Positions 15,502 to 25,607 are shown, counted from the first letter of the stretch. The stretch: 36,531 bases of DNA from Gammaproteobacteria bacterium (GCA_021325195.1 JAJPHQ010000063.1:1-36531), one strand, 5' to 3'. Program-made: numbers and translations. The notes: generated by a model from the sequence alone, not told the origin.

Positions 15502-16814
15502 GCCGCAGGCTTCCTCTGCGCGTTGCGTTGCGCACGGCGCGCCTGCCACACGTACAGCGGAATGCCCAGCGCCAGCAGAATGAAGTTCCAGTACACCGCT
15601 TCCTCGCCCGCGCCGATCACGGCCCACAGGGAGAAGCCGAATGCGGCGCAGGCCAGCACCACGTTGCGCACCGGCACCGCGCGGCCATCGCGGTATGCCA
15701 GCACGATGTCGGCCATGGCGCTGAACAGATAGGCGACCACGACGCTCAGGGTGGAAAGCAGCACGATGAAGGTGAACATCTCCACCATGCCGCGGGTGTA
15801 GTTGGCCAGCACCATCATGCTGGTGATCGCGGCCGCGACCAGCAGACCGATCACCGGTGTCGCCTGCATGGATTCACGCGCGAAGAAACGCGGAAACAAA
15901 CCGTCGTTTGCCACGGCCTGCGGAAACTGGCCGGCGATCAGGATCCAGCCGTTCAATGCGCCGAAGCTCGACACCGCTGCGGCGCCCGCGATCAGCCAAC
16001 CCGCCCATCCGCCCCACAGCAGCCGTCCGGCATCCGCGAACGGTGCCTGCGATTTCGCGAGTTCGGAAGCGGGCAGCACGCCCATCACCGCCGTGGTGCA
16101 GGCGATGTACACCACGGCCGCGATCGCGGTGCCCAGCAGGGTGGCGCGGGGGATGGTTTTTTCGGGCTCGCGTACGTGTCCCGCGGGAATCGTGGCGGCT
16201 TCGACGCCGATGAAGGCGAACAGCGTCGCCGCGACACAGACGTTGATCGCGCTCCACGCAGGACCGGCTTGCGGCCCGGGCCTCAGCAGGTGCGGGTCGA
16301 AATGTGCGTAGCCGAACAGCGCCAGCGCCAGCAGCGGCGACAGCTTCAGGATCGTGGTCACGACTTGCACGATGCCCGCGCTGCGTATGCCCGCGATATT
16401 CACCGCGGCCAGCACCCAGATCGCGGCGATCGCGGCCAGAGCGCCGAACAAGGCGTTCCCGCCGATCACGGGGAACAGCGCGGACAGATAACTCGCGAAC
16501 GCGACGGCAATCGCCGCGTTGCCGCCGACCAGGCCGACCCAGTAGATCCACGCCACCAGGAAACCGACGCAGTCGCCGAAGGCTTCGCGGCTGTACGCGT
16601 ACGGACCGCCCGCCCGCGGCGCGCGTTTGGCCAGGCGGTAGAACACGCCGGCCAACAGCAGCGCGCCGCACGCGCTGATCAGCCAGCCGATCAGGCCGTA
16701 GCCGCCGTAGGGCGCCAGCGACGCGGGCAGCAGGAACACGCCCGAGCCGATCATGTTGCCCAGCACCAGCGCCGTCGCGATGACCAGTCCGATCCGGCGC
16801 TTCGATTGGTTCAC
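15498..16814 (-). CDS. APC-superfamily basic amino acid/polyamine antiporter-like permease
   Basis: The 438-residue integral membrane protein has about 12 hydrophobic segments. The first segment, [20 protein letters not shown], carries the GXG substrate-carboxylate-binding motif of APC transporters, and the segment [20 protein letters not shown] matches helix 6 of AdiC/PotE-type antiporters. This points to an amino acid antiporter of the AdiC family in the inner membrane; no decarboxylase gene lies beside it, so the substrate is open. The start is a GTG at 16814 with GGGGAA upstream, giving [14 protein letters not shown]; an ATG at 16847 would add 11 residues. It is divergent from the outer-membrane protein gene at 16950 and lies just upstream of katA. 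Confidence 0.88.
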   Translation of the reverse strand: MNQSKRRIGLVIATALVLGNMIGSGVFLLPASLAPYGGYGLIGWLISACGALLLAGVFYRLAKRAPRAGGPYAYSREAFGDCVGFLVAWIYWVGLVGGNAAIAVAFASYLSALFPVIGGNALFGALAAIAAIWVLAAVNIAGIRSAGIVQVVTTILKLSPLLALALFGYAHFDPHLLRPGPQAGPAWSAINVCVAATLFAFIGVEAATIPAGHVREPEKTIPRATLLGTAIAAVVYIACTTAVMGVLPASELAKSQAPFADAGRLLWGGWAGWLIAGAAAVSSFGALNGWILIAGQFPQAVANDGLFPRFFARESMQATPVIGLLVAAAITSMMVLANYTRGMVEMFTFIVLLSTLSVVVAYLFSAMADIVLAYRDGRAVPVRNVVLACAAFGFSLWAVIGAGEEAVYWNFILLALGIPLYVWQARRAQRNAQRKPAA

Positions 16815-16949
16815 GGGTGTTCCCCGGCAACGCGATGGCCGCCGCACAATTGCATGCGTACAGCGCCGGAAGGCCGCCGCCCTGCGGCGCCGGGACCCGT
16901 TGCATGCGGGCCGCGTGCATGACGCGCCCTACACGAACGGAAGCGTAGC

Positions 16950-18683
16950 ATGGCACGGTCGGCCGTCGGATCCGGCGGCGACCCCGCTCGATCGGGTGCG
17001 GTCATGGCTGCGCGCTCGCTTCTGGTGAGGGGAGGGATGCTGGTCGCCCTCGGCGTGGCGGCGCCGGGCGTGGCGGCCGCGCCGGTGTGCCCGCGGCCCG
17101 CAGCGGTCACGGGGGAACGCTGGGCCGGCGAGGCCGAGTGGCAGGCCATCCAGCGGGCGGGTTTGCGCTATGGCGCGATCCGGATCGAGGTGGACAACGT
17201 CTATGACCTCACCGATCCGCGCGAGAACACCTGGTACACCCGCGCCGCCGACTTCGTGCACATCCGCACCCGCGAGTGGGTGGTGAAGCACCTGATGCTG
17301 ATCAAGCCGGGCCAACCGGTCAGCGCGCAGCAGGTTTACGAGGCGATCCGCCATCTGCGCGAACAGACCTTCGTGCGCGCCGCCGACATCACGCCGCTGG
17401 GCTGCGCGGACGGCACCGTGAACGTGCTGGTCGATGTGCGCGACGCGTGGACGCTGAAGATCGACACGCGCTTCGCGCGCGCGGGCAATGCCAACGAATG
17501 GCGCTTCAAGCTGGAGGATTCCAATTTCCTGGGCACCGGGCGGACGCTTGCGATCGGACGCCAGAAAACGCTCGAGCGCAGCATGAACGTGCTGGAGTAT
17601 CTCGATCCCACGCTGGCCAATACCGACTGGACCATGGCCGCGTACTACGAGGATCTTTCGGACGGCAAGGCCGAGTCGCTGGCGATATCGAGGCCGTTCC
17701 TGCTCGACACCACGCCGTGGGGCGCCGATTTCGCGGCGCTGAACCAGCATCTGAATCTCGGCTTCTACAACCGGGGCGTGGAAGCCTGGTACCTGCCGCA
17801 GCGCGAACGGCAATTCCAGGCGGACTGGCAGAAGCTGCTGAGCTTCGACGGCAAGACCGCGTTGCGCGCGGGCATCGCCGCGGACTACGAGCATTACGGC
17901 TACGGGCCGCCGGTGGAGGTGAGCCCGGGCGTGCTGCCGCCGCCGCTGGCGTATCCGCGCAGCGTGGCGGGCATCGGGCCGGTGGTCAGCCTGCACCAGG
18001 ACGATTACGCCAGTTTCATGAACCTGCGCGAGGTCGAACGGGTCGAGGATTACAACCTGGGCTGGGATGTCAGCGCGCAGGTGCTGTGGGATTCGACCGC
18101 GCTGGGTGGAACCGTGAACGGACCCGGCGTGACCGTGACGGCGAGCAAGGGTTTCGAGCCGTTGCCGAAATGGGTGGTGCTGACCGATGGCGAGTTTTCG
18201 GCGCGGCGCGACGGCGGCAACTGGCGCAACGAATCGCTGACGGCGGAAGCCACCGCGTATGGCCAGCCGTGGAGCCGGCAAACGCTGGTGTTCCACGTCG
18301 ATTACGCCTCGCTGCTGCATCCCGATCCCGAGAACCGTCTCTACATCGGCGGCTTCCAGGCGCTGCGCGGCTACCCCAACTTCTACGCCACCGGCAACCG
18401 GCGCGTGCGCGTGACCGTCGCCGACCGGATCGTGACGCCGATGGTGTGGTTCCACACCTTCCAGGTCGGCTTCGTGGTGTTCAGCGACAGCGCGATCGTG
18501 GACCGCGGCGCGGGACAGGGCTGGAGCAAGTGGTATTCCAGCGCGGGTGCGGGTTTCCGGATCGGCAACCTGCGCGGCTCGTTCAACCGCGTGCTGTATT
18601 TCACCGTCGCCGAACCGCTCGTCACCGACGTCGGCATTCACCGGCGTCCCGAATGGGTCGTGGGCAACGTGCTGACGTTCTGA
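16950..18683 (+). CDS. Outer-membrane beta-barrel protein with POTRA-like domain (Omp85-related)
   Basis: The 577-residue protein has an N-terminal signal peptide (LLVRGGMLVALGVAAPGVAA). A POTRA-like module follows: IRIEVDNVYDLTDP, then REWVVKHLMLIKPGQPVSAQQ, an EAIRHLREQTFVRAADI helix-strand, and VNVLVDVRDAWTLK (residues about 75-170). The rest is strand-rich and ends in a phenylalanine (VVGNVLTF), typical of outer-membrane barrels. QALRGYPNFYATGN (about residue 470) resembles the (V/L)RGY/F motif of Omp85 loop 6. I infer an Omp85-superfamily transporter or assembly factor, but it is not BamA or TamA. The ATG at 16950 has GGAAG 7 nt upstream; an in-frame ATG at 17004 would place the signal peptide at the very start. 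Confidence 0.75.
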   Translation: MARSAVGSGGDPARSGAVMAARSLLVRGGMLVALGVAAPGVAAAPVCPRPAAVTGERWAGEAEWQAIQRAGLRYGAIRIEVDNVYDLTDPRENTWYTRAADFVHIRTREWVVKHLMLIKPGQPVSAQQVYEAIRHLREQTFVRAADITPLGCADGTVNVLVDVRDAWTLKIDTRFARAGNANEWRFKLEDSNFLGTGRTLAIGRQKTLERSMNVLEYLDPTLANTDWTMAAYYEDLSDGKAESLAISRPFLLDTTPWGADFAALNQHLNLGFYNRGVEAWYLPQRERQFQADWQKLLSFDGKTALRAGIAADYEHYGYGPPVEVSPGVLPPPLAYPRSVAGIGPVVSLHQDDYASFMNLREVERVEDYNLGWDVSAQVLWDSTALGGTVNGPGVTVTASKGFEPLPKWVVLTDGEFSARRDGGNWRNESLTAEATAYGQPWSRQTLVFHVDYASLLHPDPENRLYIGGFQALRGYPNFYATGNRRVRVTVADRIVTPMVWFHTFQVGFVVFSDSAIVDRGAGQGWSKWYSSAGAGFRIGNLRGSFNRVLYFTVAEPLVTDVGIHRRPEWVVGNVLTF

Positions 18684-18722
18684 CCTGCGCGCGGCGCCAG
18701 GTCGCGCAGAAAACGGATCGTC

Positions 18723-19232
18723 TCACGGGTCGTCCTTGCCGCAGCTCGGACCCAGCCACTGGCCGGACGACCGGCCCTGCATCACGTAGTGGCCGCCCAT
18801 GTGCGGATCGTCGCCTTCCATCCGGAAGGTGCCGGAATACGCCTTGCCGCCCGCGGTGATCGTTCCGTCGATCACGCCGTGGCGAGGGCCGTGAGCGCCG
18901 TTGCACGTGATGTCGGCATGGAAATGACTGCCCGACCAGCTGGCGTTCCGCGAGGTGCAGGATTTGTCTTGGCTGAAATCGGGATGCTCGTCCCTGGCGG
19001 CTTGCTCCGGCGTCAGGCACTGCTTGAAGGTGTGCGGCTCGGTGAAGTCGGGCAGCTTGATGCCGCGCGCCTTCATCTGCGCCTGCACTTCGGGCGGGAT
19101 CTGCACGCCGCCCTGGGTGAAATGCATCTGGCTGGTGATCTCCCATTCGCCGGGCACGCGGTGCGCGGCAAGCACGGTGCAGGGCAGGGCGGCGGCCGTC
19201 AGGACGGCCGCGATCGCGACGGACTTGCGCAT
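18723..19232 (-). CDS. DUF3617 family exported protein
   Basis: The protein has 169 residues. The signal peptide MRKSVAIAAVLTAAALPCTV is followed by HRVPGEWEITSQMHFTQG, the opening typical of DUF3617 (GxWE followed by a strand). QCLTPEQA and a later C-x-S-R segment fit the family. Members are small periplasmic proteins of unknown function, common in Lysobacterales and Burkholderiales. The ATG at 19232 has AAGGGGG 7 nt upstream and starts at the signal sequence. It lies 86 bases downstream of mutS on the same strand. Several His and Cys residues are present, but no metal site is established. Confidence 0.8.
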   Translation of the reverse strand: MRKSVAIAAVLTAAALPCTVLAAHRVPGEWEITSQMHFTQGGVQIPPEVQAQMKARGIKLPDFTEPHTFKQCLTPEQAARDEHPDFSQDKSCTSRNASWSGSHFHADITCNGAHGPRHGVIDGTITAGGKAYSGTFRMEGDDPHMGGHYVMQGRSSGQWLGPSCGKDDP

Positions 19233-19318
19233 GCTGGATCCCCCTTGGCTGACGGCACGCGGGAGCCTACGCCTGCATGCAAGCCGCCGCCAGTGCCGGT
19301 GTGCGGGCGTGGCATCCT

Positions 19319-21982
19319 TCAAGGCTTGACGCGTTGCTTCAGGCGATACAGCCAGTCCAGCGCTTCGCGAGGCGTCAGGGCATCCGGGTCGAGCGCGTCC
19401 AGCTCGCGGGCCAGCGCGGCCAGTTCCGGATCGGGTGCGGGAGCGAACAGGTCCGCCTGTGGTGCCGCCTTGCCGGCGGGTCCGTACGGTTTCGCGATGG
19501 CGCCGGGATGGCCGAAGCGTTCCAGCGACGCCAGCGTCTGCCTGGCTTCCGCGATCACCGCCTTGGGCAATCCCGCCAGCGCGGCGACCTGCAGGCCGAA
19601 GCTGCGGTCGGCCGGGCCTTCCTTCACAGCGTGCATGAACACCAGTTGCTCGCCCAGTTTCGGGTCGTGGTATTCGACCGCGTCGAGGTGCACGTTGGCG
19701 ATGCCATCGTATTGCGAGGCGAGTCCGGTCAGCTCGAAGTAGTGCGTCGCGAACAGCGTGAACGCGCGGTTGACCGTCGCGAGGTGCACCGCCGTCGCGC
19801 GCGCCAGCGCAAGGCCGTCGTAGGTCGAGGTGCCGCGCCCGACCTCGTCCATCAACACCAGCGAATTCGCCGTCGCGTTGTGCAGGATGTTGGCGGTTTC
19901 GCTCATTTCGACCATGAAGGTCGATTGCCCACGCGCGAGGTCGTCGCCCGCGCCGATCCGGGTGAAGATGCGGTCGATCGGGCCGATCGTCGCACGCGTC
20001 GCCGGCACGTAGCTGCCGATGTGCGCCAGCAGCACGATCAACGCGTTCTGGCGCATGTAGGTGCTCTTGCCGCCCATGTTGGGGCCGGTGATCACCAGCA
20101 TCCGGCGGCCGTCGTCGAGGGCGAGGTCGTTGGGCTCGAACGGCTCGTCGCGCACCTGCTCGACCACCGGATGCCGGCCGCGTTCGATCGCGATCACGGG
20201 CTCTTCCACCAGTGCCGGCCGCGACCAGTCCAGCGCGTCCGCGCGCTCGGCCAGCGCGGCCAGCACGTCCAGTTCGGCCAGCGCCTGCGCGGCCTGTTTC
20301 AGCGGCGCGAGGCGTTCGATCAGCGCATCCAGCACGCCGTCGTACAGCGCGCGTTCGCGCATCAGCGCGCGTTCCTTGGCCGACAGCACCTTGTCCTCGA
20401 AGGCTTTCAGTTCCTCGGTGATGTAGCGCTCGGCGTTCTTGGTGGTCTGGCGGCGGGTGTAGTGCGCGGGCGCCCTGGCATCGTGCGTCTTGCCGAATTC
20501 GATGTAGTAGCCGTGCACGCGGTTGTAGCCGACCTTCAGCGTCGGGATGCCGGTGGCGGCGCGCTCGCGTTGTTCGAGCTCGACGAGGTATTGATCGGCG
20601 TTCGTCGAGAGTTGCCGCAGCTCGTCCAGTTCGGCGTCGTAGCCGTCGGCGATCGCGCCACCCTCGCGCAGCAGCGCGGGCGGGCGTTGCACGATGGCCG
20701 TTTGCAGCAGGCGTGCCGTGTCCTCGTGCTCGCCGAGACGTTCCAGCAGTTCATGCAGCAGCGGCGAAGCTTCTTGAAGAGTGCGGGCAGGGATGCCCGC
20801 TTTTGGATTCTCGCGCTCGGGGACGAGCGCATGGAAAACCGCCCTCCGGAAACCCGGCGCGGCGGCCAGGCCATCGCGCAGCGTGGCGAGATCGCGCGGC
20901 CGCGCCGAACGCAGCGCGACGCGCGCGAGGATGCGCTCGAGGTCGCCGATCGCGCGCAGCTTCTCGCGCAACGTGTCCAGCACGCCGGATTCGATCAGCG
21001 CGTCCAATGCCTGATGTCGGAGGCGCAGGGCCGCGTGGTCGCGCAATGGCCGGTGCAGCCAGCGCCGCAACGCGCGCGCGCCCATCGGCGTGATGGTGGA
21101 ATCGAGCACGCCCAGCAGGGTGTAGCGCACCTCGCCGCTGGGATGCGAGTCGAGCTCGAGGTTGCGGCGGGTGGCGGCGTCCAATGCCACGGTTTCATCG
21201 GCCGATTCGACCGCGAGCCCGGTCAGGTGGGGCAGCGCGGCCTTCTGTGTTTCCTGCAGGTAACCGAGCAGGCAGCCGGCCGCGGCAATGGCAGCGGAAA
21301 GATGCTCCGCGCCGAACCCGGACAGGTCGCGTGTGCCGAAGAATCGCGTCAGCTCGCGCCGCGCGCTGGTTTCGTCGAAATGCCAGGGCGGACGCTTGCG
21401 CAGGCCGTTCAAGGCGGCGACGGCCGGCGGCCAGGCGACGTCCTCGGCGACCAGCGTTTCCGCCGGGTTCAGGCGTGCCAGCTCCGCCGCGAGCGCATCG
21501 GCGTCGGCCACTTCGCCCAGCAGGAACCGTCCGCCGGCCAGATCCACCCACGCCAGTCCGTAATCCGACTTTCCCGCGGCGATGGCGAGCAGGAGATTGT
21601 CGCGCCGCTCGGGCAGCAGCGCCTCGTCGGTCAGCGTGCCGGGCGTGACGACGCGAATGACCTTGCGCTCCATCGGGCCCTTGCCGTTCGGATCGCCGAT
21701 CTGCTCGCAGATCGCGACCGACTCGCCCGCGCGCACCAGCCTGGCCAGGTAGGATTCGACCGCGTGATACGGCACGCCCGCCATCGGAATCGGCGCGCCG
21801 GCCGATTCGCCGCGCTGGGTCAGGGTGATGTCCAGCAGCCGCGCGGCCTTGCGGGCGTCGTCGTAGAACAGTTCGTAGAAATCGCCCATCCGGAAGAACA
21901 GCAGCGTGTCCGGGTATTCCGCCTTGGCGGCGAAATACTGGCGCATCAGCGGCGTGTGGCGGGCGAGGCTGGCCTGATCCAT
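19319..21982 (-). CDS. mutS: DNA mismatch repair protein MutS
   Basis: The 887-residue mismatch-recognition ATPase initiates methyl-directed repair with MutL. The mismatch-reading Phe-X-Glu lies in [12 protein letters not shown] (about residue 35). The Walker A motif GPNMGGKST is at about 630-640, and [17 protein letters not shown] (Walker B/signature) is at about 710-720. The C-terminal helix-turn-helix follows. [16 protein letters not shown] at 21982 is the expected start. In the lever domain, residues about 382-404 ([20 protein letters not shown]) are absent from typical MutS and coincide with a double-hairpin element at 20783-20830. All catalytic motifs are intact, so the protein is probably active. 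A candidate phoB promoter region lies in the 138-bp divergent gap. Confidence 0.97.
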   Translation of the reverse strand: MDQASLARHTPLMRQYFAAKAEYPDTLLFFRMGDFYELFYDDARKAARLLDITLTQRGESAGAPIPMAGVPYHAVESYLARLVRAGESVAICEQIGDPNGKGPMERKVIRVVTPGTLTDEALLPERRDNLLLAIAAGKSDYGLAWVDLAGGRFLLGEVADADALAAELARLNPAETLVAEDVAWPPAVAALNGLRKRPPWHFDETSARRELTRFFGTRDLSGFGAEHLSAAIAAAGCLLGYLQETQKAALPHLTGLAVESADETVALDAATRRNLELDSHPSGEVRYTLLGVLDSTITPMGARALRRWLHRPLRDHAALRLRHQALDALIESGVLDTLREKLRAIGDLERILARVALRSARPRDLATLRDGLAAAPGFRRAVFHALVPERENPKAGIPARTLQEASPLLHELLERLGEHEDTARLLQTAIVQRPPALLREGGAIADGYDAELDELRQLSTNADQYLVELEQRERAATGIPTLKVGYNRVHGYYIEFGKTHDARAPAHYTRRQTTKNAERYITEELKAFEDKVLSAKERALMRERALYDGVLDALIERLAPLKQAAQALAELDVLAALAERADALDWSRPALVEEPVIAIERGRHPVVEQVRDEPFEPNDLALDDGRRMLVITGPNMGGKSTYMRQNALIVLLAHIGSYVPATRATIGPIDRIFTRIGAGDDLARGQSTFMVEMSETANILHNATANSLVLMDEVGRGTSTYDGLALARATAVHLATVNRAFTLFATHYFELTGLASQYDGIANVHLDAVEYHDPKLGEQLVFMHAVKEGPADRSFGLQVAALAGLPKAVIAEARQTLASLERFGHPGAIAKPYGPAGKAAPQADLFAPAPDPELAALARELDALDPDALTPREALDWLYRLKQRVKP
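20783..20830. repeat. Double-hairpin element inside mutS
   Basis: There are two perfect 7-bp stems, each with an identical GGGA loop: GCGGGCA/TGCCCGC (20783-20800) and GCGCTCG/CGAGCGC (20813-20830), 12 nt apart. The pair encodes MutS residues about 384-400, a segment that ordinary MutS lacks. Paired hairpins with matching loops are typical of REP/BIME-type elements. Confidence 0.7.
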
Positions 21983-22053
21983 CGGGCGCGGACGACAACG
22001 GCGGAGCCGGAAGTTTCGCATGCATCGGCCGGCGGTCCAAAATGCCGGCTGGC

Positions 22054-22071
22054 CTGTCACGGAAATGCAAT
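22054..22071 (+). promoter_or_regulatory. Candidate Pho box upstream of phoB
   Basis: CTGTCAC-GGAA-ATGCAAT compares with the E. coli Pho box of two CTGTCAT/C half-sites 11 bp apart. The first half matches perfectly, the second at 4 of 7. An AATAAT that could serve as -10 starts at 22085, and the phoB ATG is at 22121. The pattern CTGTCACGNAA..GCAA is shared with the site before pstS. PhoB autoregulation is known in enterics. Confidence 0.55.
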
Positions 22072-22120
22072 GTTCCGCCGCTGCAATAATCGCGTCATCG
22101 AGCGGATACGGATACCGGGC

Positions 22121-22810
22121 ATGCACAAGCGCATCCTCATCGTCGAGGACGAAGCCTCGATCCGCGACATGGTCGCCTTCGCGCTGCGCAAGGCGGACAT
22201 GGACGCGGTCAACGCCGCCGACGCCCGCGCGGCGCTGGTTGCCATCGCCGACAAGCCGCCCGACCTGATCCTGCTGGACTGGATGCTGCCGGGGATGAGC
22301 GGGCTGGAACTGGCCCGGCGCCTGCGTCGCGAGGAGGCCACCGCCGAGGTGCCGATCATCATGCTGACCGCCCGCGGCGAGGAGGCGGACCGCGTCAACG
22401 GCCTCGAGGCCGGCGTGGACGACTACGTGGTGAAACCGTTCTCGACGCGCGAATTGATCGCCCGGATCAGGGCCGTGCTGCGGCGCAGCCATGGCGACGA
22501 CGGTTCCGGTTCGATCGAACTGGGCGGCCTGCGCATCGACGGCCCCGCGCACCGCGTGTACGCGGGCCCGACGCAGATCGCGATCGGTCCCACCGAATAC
22601 CGGCTGCTGCATTTCTTCATGACCCACGCCGAACGCGTGTACTCGCGCACGCAACTGCTGGACCAGGTATGGGGTGGCAGCGTGTACGTGGAAGAGCGCA
22701 CCGTCGATGTGCACATCCGGCGGCTGCGCAAGACGCTGGAACCGTACGGGCTGGATGGCCTGGTGCAGACCGTGCGCGGTGCGGGTTACCGTTTCTCGGT
22801 CGTCGCATGA
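22121..22810 (+). CDS. phoB: Phosphate regulon response regulator PhoB
   Basis: This 229-residue OmpR-class transcription factor has an N-terminal receiver domain (residues about 1-118) with acidic pocket E9-D10, phospho-acceptor D53 in [14 protein letters not shown] in MLTARG and the conserved Lys in VVKPFS. A winged-helix DNA-binding domain follows (about 130-229) with [14 protein letters not shown] and [12 protein letters not shown]. This pattern and its neighbours identify PhoB, which activates Pho boxes when phosphate is scarce. [11 protein letters not shown] at 22121 is the start. The stop overlaps the phoR start as ATGA, so the pair is co-translated. A candidate Pho box at 22054-22071 suggests autoregulation. 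Confidence 0.96.
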   Translation: MHKRILIVEDEASIRDMVAFALRKADMDAVNAADARAALVAIADKPPDLILLDWMLPGMSGLELARRLRREEATAEVPIIMLTARGEEADRVNGLEAGVDDYVVKPFSTRELIARIRAVLRRSHGDDGSGSIELGGLRIDGPAHRVYAGPTQIAIGPTEYRLLHFFMTHAERVYSRTQLLDQVWGGSVYVEERTVDVHIRRLRKTLEPYGLDGLVQTVRGAGYRFSVVA

Positions 22811-23862
22811 ACGGCGACCGCTCGCGTGCGCGCCGGCTGCTGACGCAGTTGCGTGACCTGCGCGACGCCGCGGCTGCGCTCTCGGATGCGCTGGTGCTGC
22901 TGGACCGCGCCGGCCGCGTGCGCTGGTTCAACCGGGCCGCGCGGCGGCTGCTGGGTCTGGAATGGCCGCACGACCTCAACGCGGTGCTGGCGGACAGGCT
23001 GGGCGACAGCGAACTGGGGACCTGGCTGCGCGAAGGCGACCAAGCCGTGGCCGATGACGTTGCCGCGCCCGGCGGGCAGGCGGTGCGCCTGCACGTCGAG
23101 GCGATCCCGTTCGGTCACGACCGGCGCCTGCTGCTGGCTCGCGACGTGAGCCGCCTCACGCGGCTGGAACAGGTGCGGCGCGATTTCGTCGCCAACGTGT
23201 CGCACGAACTGCGCACGCCGCTCACCGTGATCCATGGTTATCTGGAACTGCTGGACCCCGAGGACGTGCCCGCGCTGGCACCGGTGCTGAAGGAAATGCG
23301 TGCGCAGTCGCAGCGCATGGGCCAGATCGTCGAGGACCTGCTCACGCTCTCGCGGCTGGAGATGCAGCAGCGTCTGCCCGAGGAACGCGTGCCGATGGCA
23401 CCGCTGCTGGCGACGCTGCGCAGGGAAGCGGAGGCGCTGAGCCACGGCCGTCACCGGATCGCGCTGGAAGATCAGGCACACGCGGACCTGCTCGGTTCAC
23501 CCAAGGACCTGCACAGCGCCTTTTCCAATCTCGTCAGCAACGCGGTGCGCTACACGCCTGAGCACGGCTCGATCACGATCCGCTGGCGACGCACCCGGAA
23601 CGGAGCCGAATATTCCGTCACCGACACCGGTTACGGCATTCCCGCCGAACACATCGCGCGGCTGACGGAGCGTTTCTACCGCGTGTCGTCCAGCCGTTCG
23701 CGCGCGACCGGCGGCACCGGGCTGGGGCTCTCGATCGTCAAGCACGTGCTGAACCTGCACCATGCTCAGTTGCGGATCGAAAGCGAACCCGGCAAGGGCT
23801 CCACCTTCACCTGCGCGTTCGATGCGGCGCGGCTGCTGGAGGCGGAGGGGGATGCGGGCTGA
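22807..23862 (+). CDS. phoR: Phosphate regulon sensor histidine kinase PhoR, without membrane domain
   Basis: This is a 351-residue histidine kinase. A PAS domain ([19 protein letters not shown], residues about 28-115) is followed by the dimerisation H-box [19 protein letters not shown] with the phospho-acceptor H133, then the ATPase domain with [11 protein letters not shown] (N-box), DTGYGIP (G1), [20 protein letters not shown] (F/G2) and GSTFTCAFD. The sequence matches PhoR of pseudomonads from the coil before the PAS domain onwards. What is missing is the usual N-terminal pair of membrane helices: no hydrophobic segment exists before the PAS domain, and the start codon overlaps phoB by ATGA, leaving no room for one. 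The kinase is therefore expected to be cytosolic and to sense phosphate through PstSCAB-PhoU contact. An upstream start seems very unlikely. Confidence 0.92.
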   Translation: MNGDRSRARRLLTQLRDLRDAAAALSDALVLLDRAGRVRWFNRAARRLLGLEWPHDLNAVLADRLGDSELGTWLREGDQAVADDVAAPGGQAVRLHVEAIPFGHDRRLLLARDVSRLTRLEQVRRDFVANVSHELRTPLTVIHGYLELLDPEDVPALAPVLKEMRAQSQRMGQIVEDLLTLSRLEMQQRLPEERVPMAPLLATLRREAEALSHGRHRIALEDQAHADLLGSPKDLHSAFSNLVSNAVRYTPEHGSITIRWRRTRNGAEYSVTDTGYGIPAEHIARLTERFYRVSSSRSRATGGTGLGLSIVKHVLNLHHAQLRIESEPGKGSTFTCAFDAARLLEAEGDAG

Positions 23863-23982
23863 TTGCGGTCCGCCGCGTGCGTGCGGGCGATTCGGGGCGT
23901 CCTCGCCTTTCCGGGCGCCAGTCCCGGCGAGCCCGGGGAATCGGGGCGAAGCCAGCGTCGGCACCGGCTCCCTCCCGGCCGC

Positions 23983-24687
23983 TCACGATTCATCGGTCAC
24001 GTCGCGCTTGGCGCGCGGTTCGCCGAGCGGCTCGCCGCGCACCACGAACCAGATGTTCTCGGCGATGTTGGTGGCGTGGTCGCCGATCCGTTCGATGTTC
24101 TTGGCGATGAACAGCAGGTGCGTGCAGGCGGTGATGCTGCGCGGGTCCTCCATCATGTAGGTGAGCAGCTCGCGGAACAGGGTGGTGTAGAGCGTGTCGA
24201 GGTCCGCGTCGCGTTCCCACACCGCGTGCGCCAGCCCGGCATCGTGCGCGAGGTAGGCCTGCATCGCCTCGTGCACCAGGCGTCCGGCCATGCGCGCCAT
24301 CGGGGCAAGCGCGCCCGCCAGCGGCACCGGTGCGGACAGGTTCAGGGTCTTCGAGCGCTTGGCCACGTTGGCCGCATAGTCGCCGATGCGTTCGATGTCG
24401 GAAGCGATGCGCAGCGCGGCCAGGATTTCGCGCAGGTCGCGCGCCATCGGCTGGCGCAGCGCCAGCAGGCGCAGCACGTCGTCGCTGATCCGGCGTTCCT
24501 GCGCATCCAGCGCATCGTCGTTGTCGGCGACCCGCTGCGCGGCCCTGCTGTCACGCTTGCCCAGCGCGTCCATGGCAGCCTCGAGTTGCTTGACGGCGAG
24601 CTCGCCCATCGCGGCGATTTCGCCGGTGAGGCGCGACATTTCCTCGTCGTAGCTTTTGACGATGTGTTCGTGGGCTGGCGTGGTCAT
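23983..24687 (-). CDS. phoU: Phosphate-signalling complex accessory protein PhoU
   Basis: The 234-residue all-helical protein consists of two PhoU repeats (residues about 15-105 and 120-215). The paired metal-binding signatures are ASDIERIGDYAANVAKR in the first repeat and AKNIERIGDHATNIAENI in the second. PhoU passes the Pst transporter's activity state to PhoR and keeps phosphate uptake in check. The ATG at 24687 gives MTTPAHEHIVKSYDEEM, the usual start; an upstream codon at 24756 would overlap pstB. It is the last gene of the pst operon, 65 bases after pstB. Its 3' end converges on phoR with a 120-bp GC-rich gap that contains a CCGGG/CCCGG hairpin. Confidence 0.97.
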   Translation of the reverse strand: MTTPAHEHIVKSYDEEMSRLTGEIAAMGELAVKQLEAAMDALGKRDSRAAQRVADNDDALDAQERRISDDVLRLLALRQPMARDLREILAALRIASDIERIGDYAANVAKRSKTLNLSAPVPLAGALAPMARMAGRLVHEAMQAYLAHDAGLAHAVWERDADLDTLYTTLFRELLTYMMEDPRSITACTHLLFIAKNIERIGDHATNIAENIWFVVRGEPLGEPRAKRDVTDES

Positions 24688-24752
24688 GGGGGTCTCGAAA
24701 AAAAGCAAAGAATGGCTTGTGGATCGGCTCACGAGGCTCGGCCGTGCAGGCC

Positions 24753-25607
24753 TCACCCGAACCGTCCGGTGATGTAGTCCTCGGTCTGCTGCTTCGAAGG
24801 GCGGGTGAAGATCGTCGCGGTGTCACCGAATTCGACCAGCTCGCCCATGTACATGAACGCGGTGTAGTCGGAGGCGCGCGCGGCCTGCTGCATGTTGTGG
24901 GTGACGATCACCACCGTGTAGTCGCGTACCAGTTCCTTCAGCAGTTCCTCGACGCGCGCGGTGGAGATCGGGTCCAGCGCGGAGCAGGGCTCGTCGAGCA
25001 GGATGATCTCCGGCTTGATCGCCACCGCACGCGCGATGCACAGGCGCTGCTGCTGGCCGCCGGACAGGCTGGTGCCGCTCTGGTGCAGCTTGCCCTTGAC
25101 CTCGTCCCACAGCGCGGCCTGCCTGAGGCATTGTTCGACGCGCGCGTCCATTTCAGGCTTCGGCAGCCGTTCGTAGAGCCGGATGCCGAACGCGATGTTG
25201 TCGTAGATCGACATCGGGAACGGCGTCGGTTTCTGGAACACCATGCCGATACGCGCGCGGATCCGCGCGATGTCCTGCCGGGAATCCAGGATGTTTTCGC
25301 CGTCCACCAGGATTTCGCCGTCCGCGCGCTGCTCGGGATAGATCTCGAACATGCGGTTGAAGGTGCGCAGCAGGGTCGATTTGCCGCAGCCGGACGGCCC
25401 GATGAACGCGGTCACGCGTTTCTCGGGAATGTCGATCGAGATGTCCTTCAATGCGTGGAACCTGCCGTAGTGGAAATTCAGGTCGCGCACCCTGATCTTC
25501 GCCGCCGGAGCCACGGTGACGCGGCCGCCCGCGACGGTGCCGCCCGTGCCGGGCGGCACGGCCGCCGGCGGGTTCCAGATGCGTTCCTGAAAACTGTCCT
25601 GGGTCAT
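24753..25607 (-). CDS. pstB: Phosphate ABC transporter ATP-binding protein PstB
   Basis: The 284-residue ATPase subunit of the high-affinity phosphate importer has Walker [20 protein letters not shown]-loop [14 protein letters not shown], signature [14 protein letters not shown], Walker [12 protein letters not shown] and the switch His in IVTHNMQQA. The N-terminal 35 residues ([11 protein letters not shown] stretch) are a Gly/Pro-rich extension of unknown role that precedes the ABC core at [12 protein letters not shown]. The ATG at 25607 overlaps the pstA stop as ATGA, so translation is coupled. The frame continues upstream within pstA, but only this start yields a sensible protein. Confidence 0.97.
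   Translation of the reverse strand: MTQDSFQERIWNPPAAVPPGTGGTVAGGRVTVAPAAKIRVRDLNFHYGRFHALKDISIDIPEKRVTAFIGPSGCGKSTLLRTFNRMFEIYPEQRADGEILVDGENILDSRQDIARIRARIGMVFQKPTPFPMSIYDNIAFGIRLYERLPKPEMDARVEQCLRQAALWDEVKGKLHQSGTSLSGGQQQRLCIARAVAIKPEIILLDEPCSALDPISTARVEELLKELVRDYTVVIVTHNMQQAARASDYTAFMYMGELVEFGDTATIFTRPSKQQTEDYITGRFG

Noticed and set aside
19277-22120. Long open frame on the plus strand antisense to mutS running into phoB
   Set aside because: It is a product of high GC and reversed codon periodicity. The mutS strand has full conserved motifs, and only the part after 22121 encodes a real protein (PhoB).
23863-23982. Bidirectional terminator between phoR and phoU
   Set aside because: Short GC-rich hairpins exist (CCGGG/CCCGG) but no T-tract on either strand, so I do not call it.
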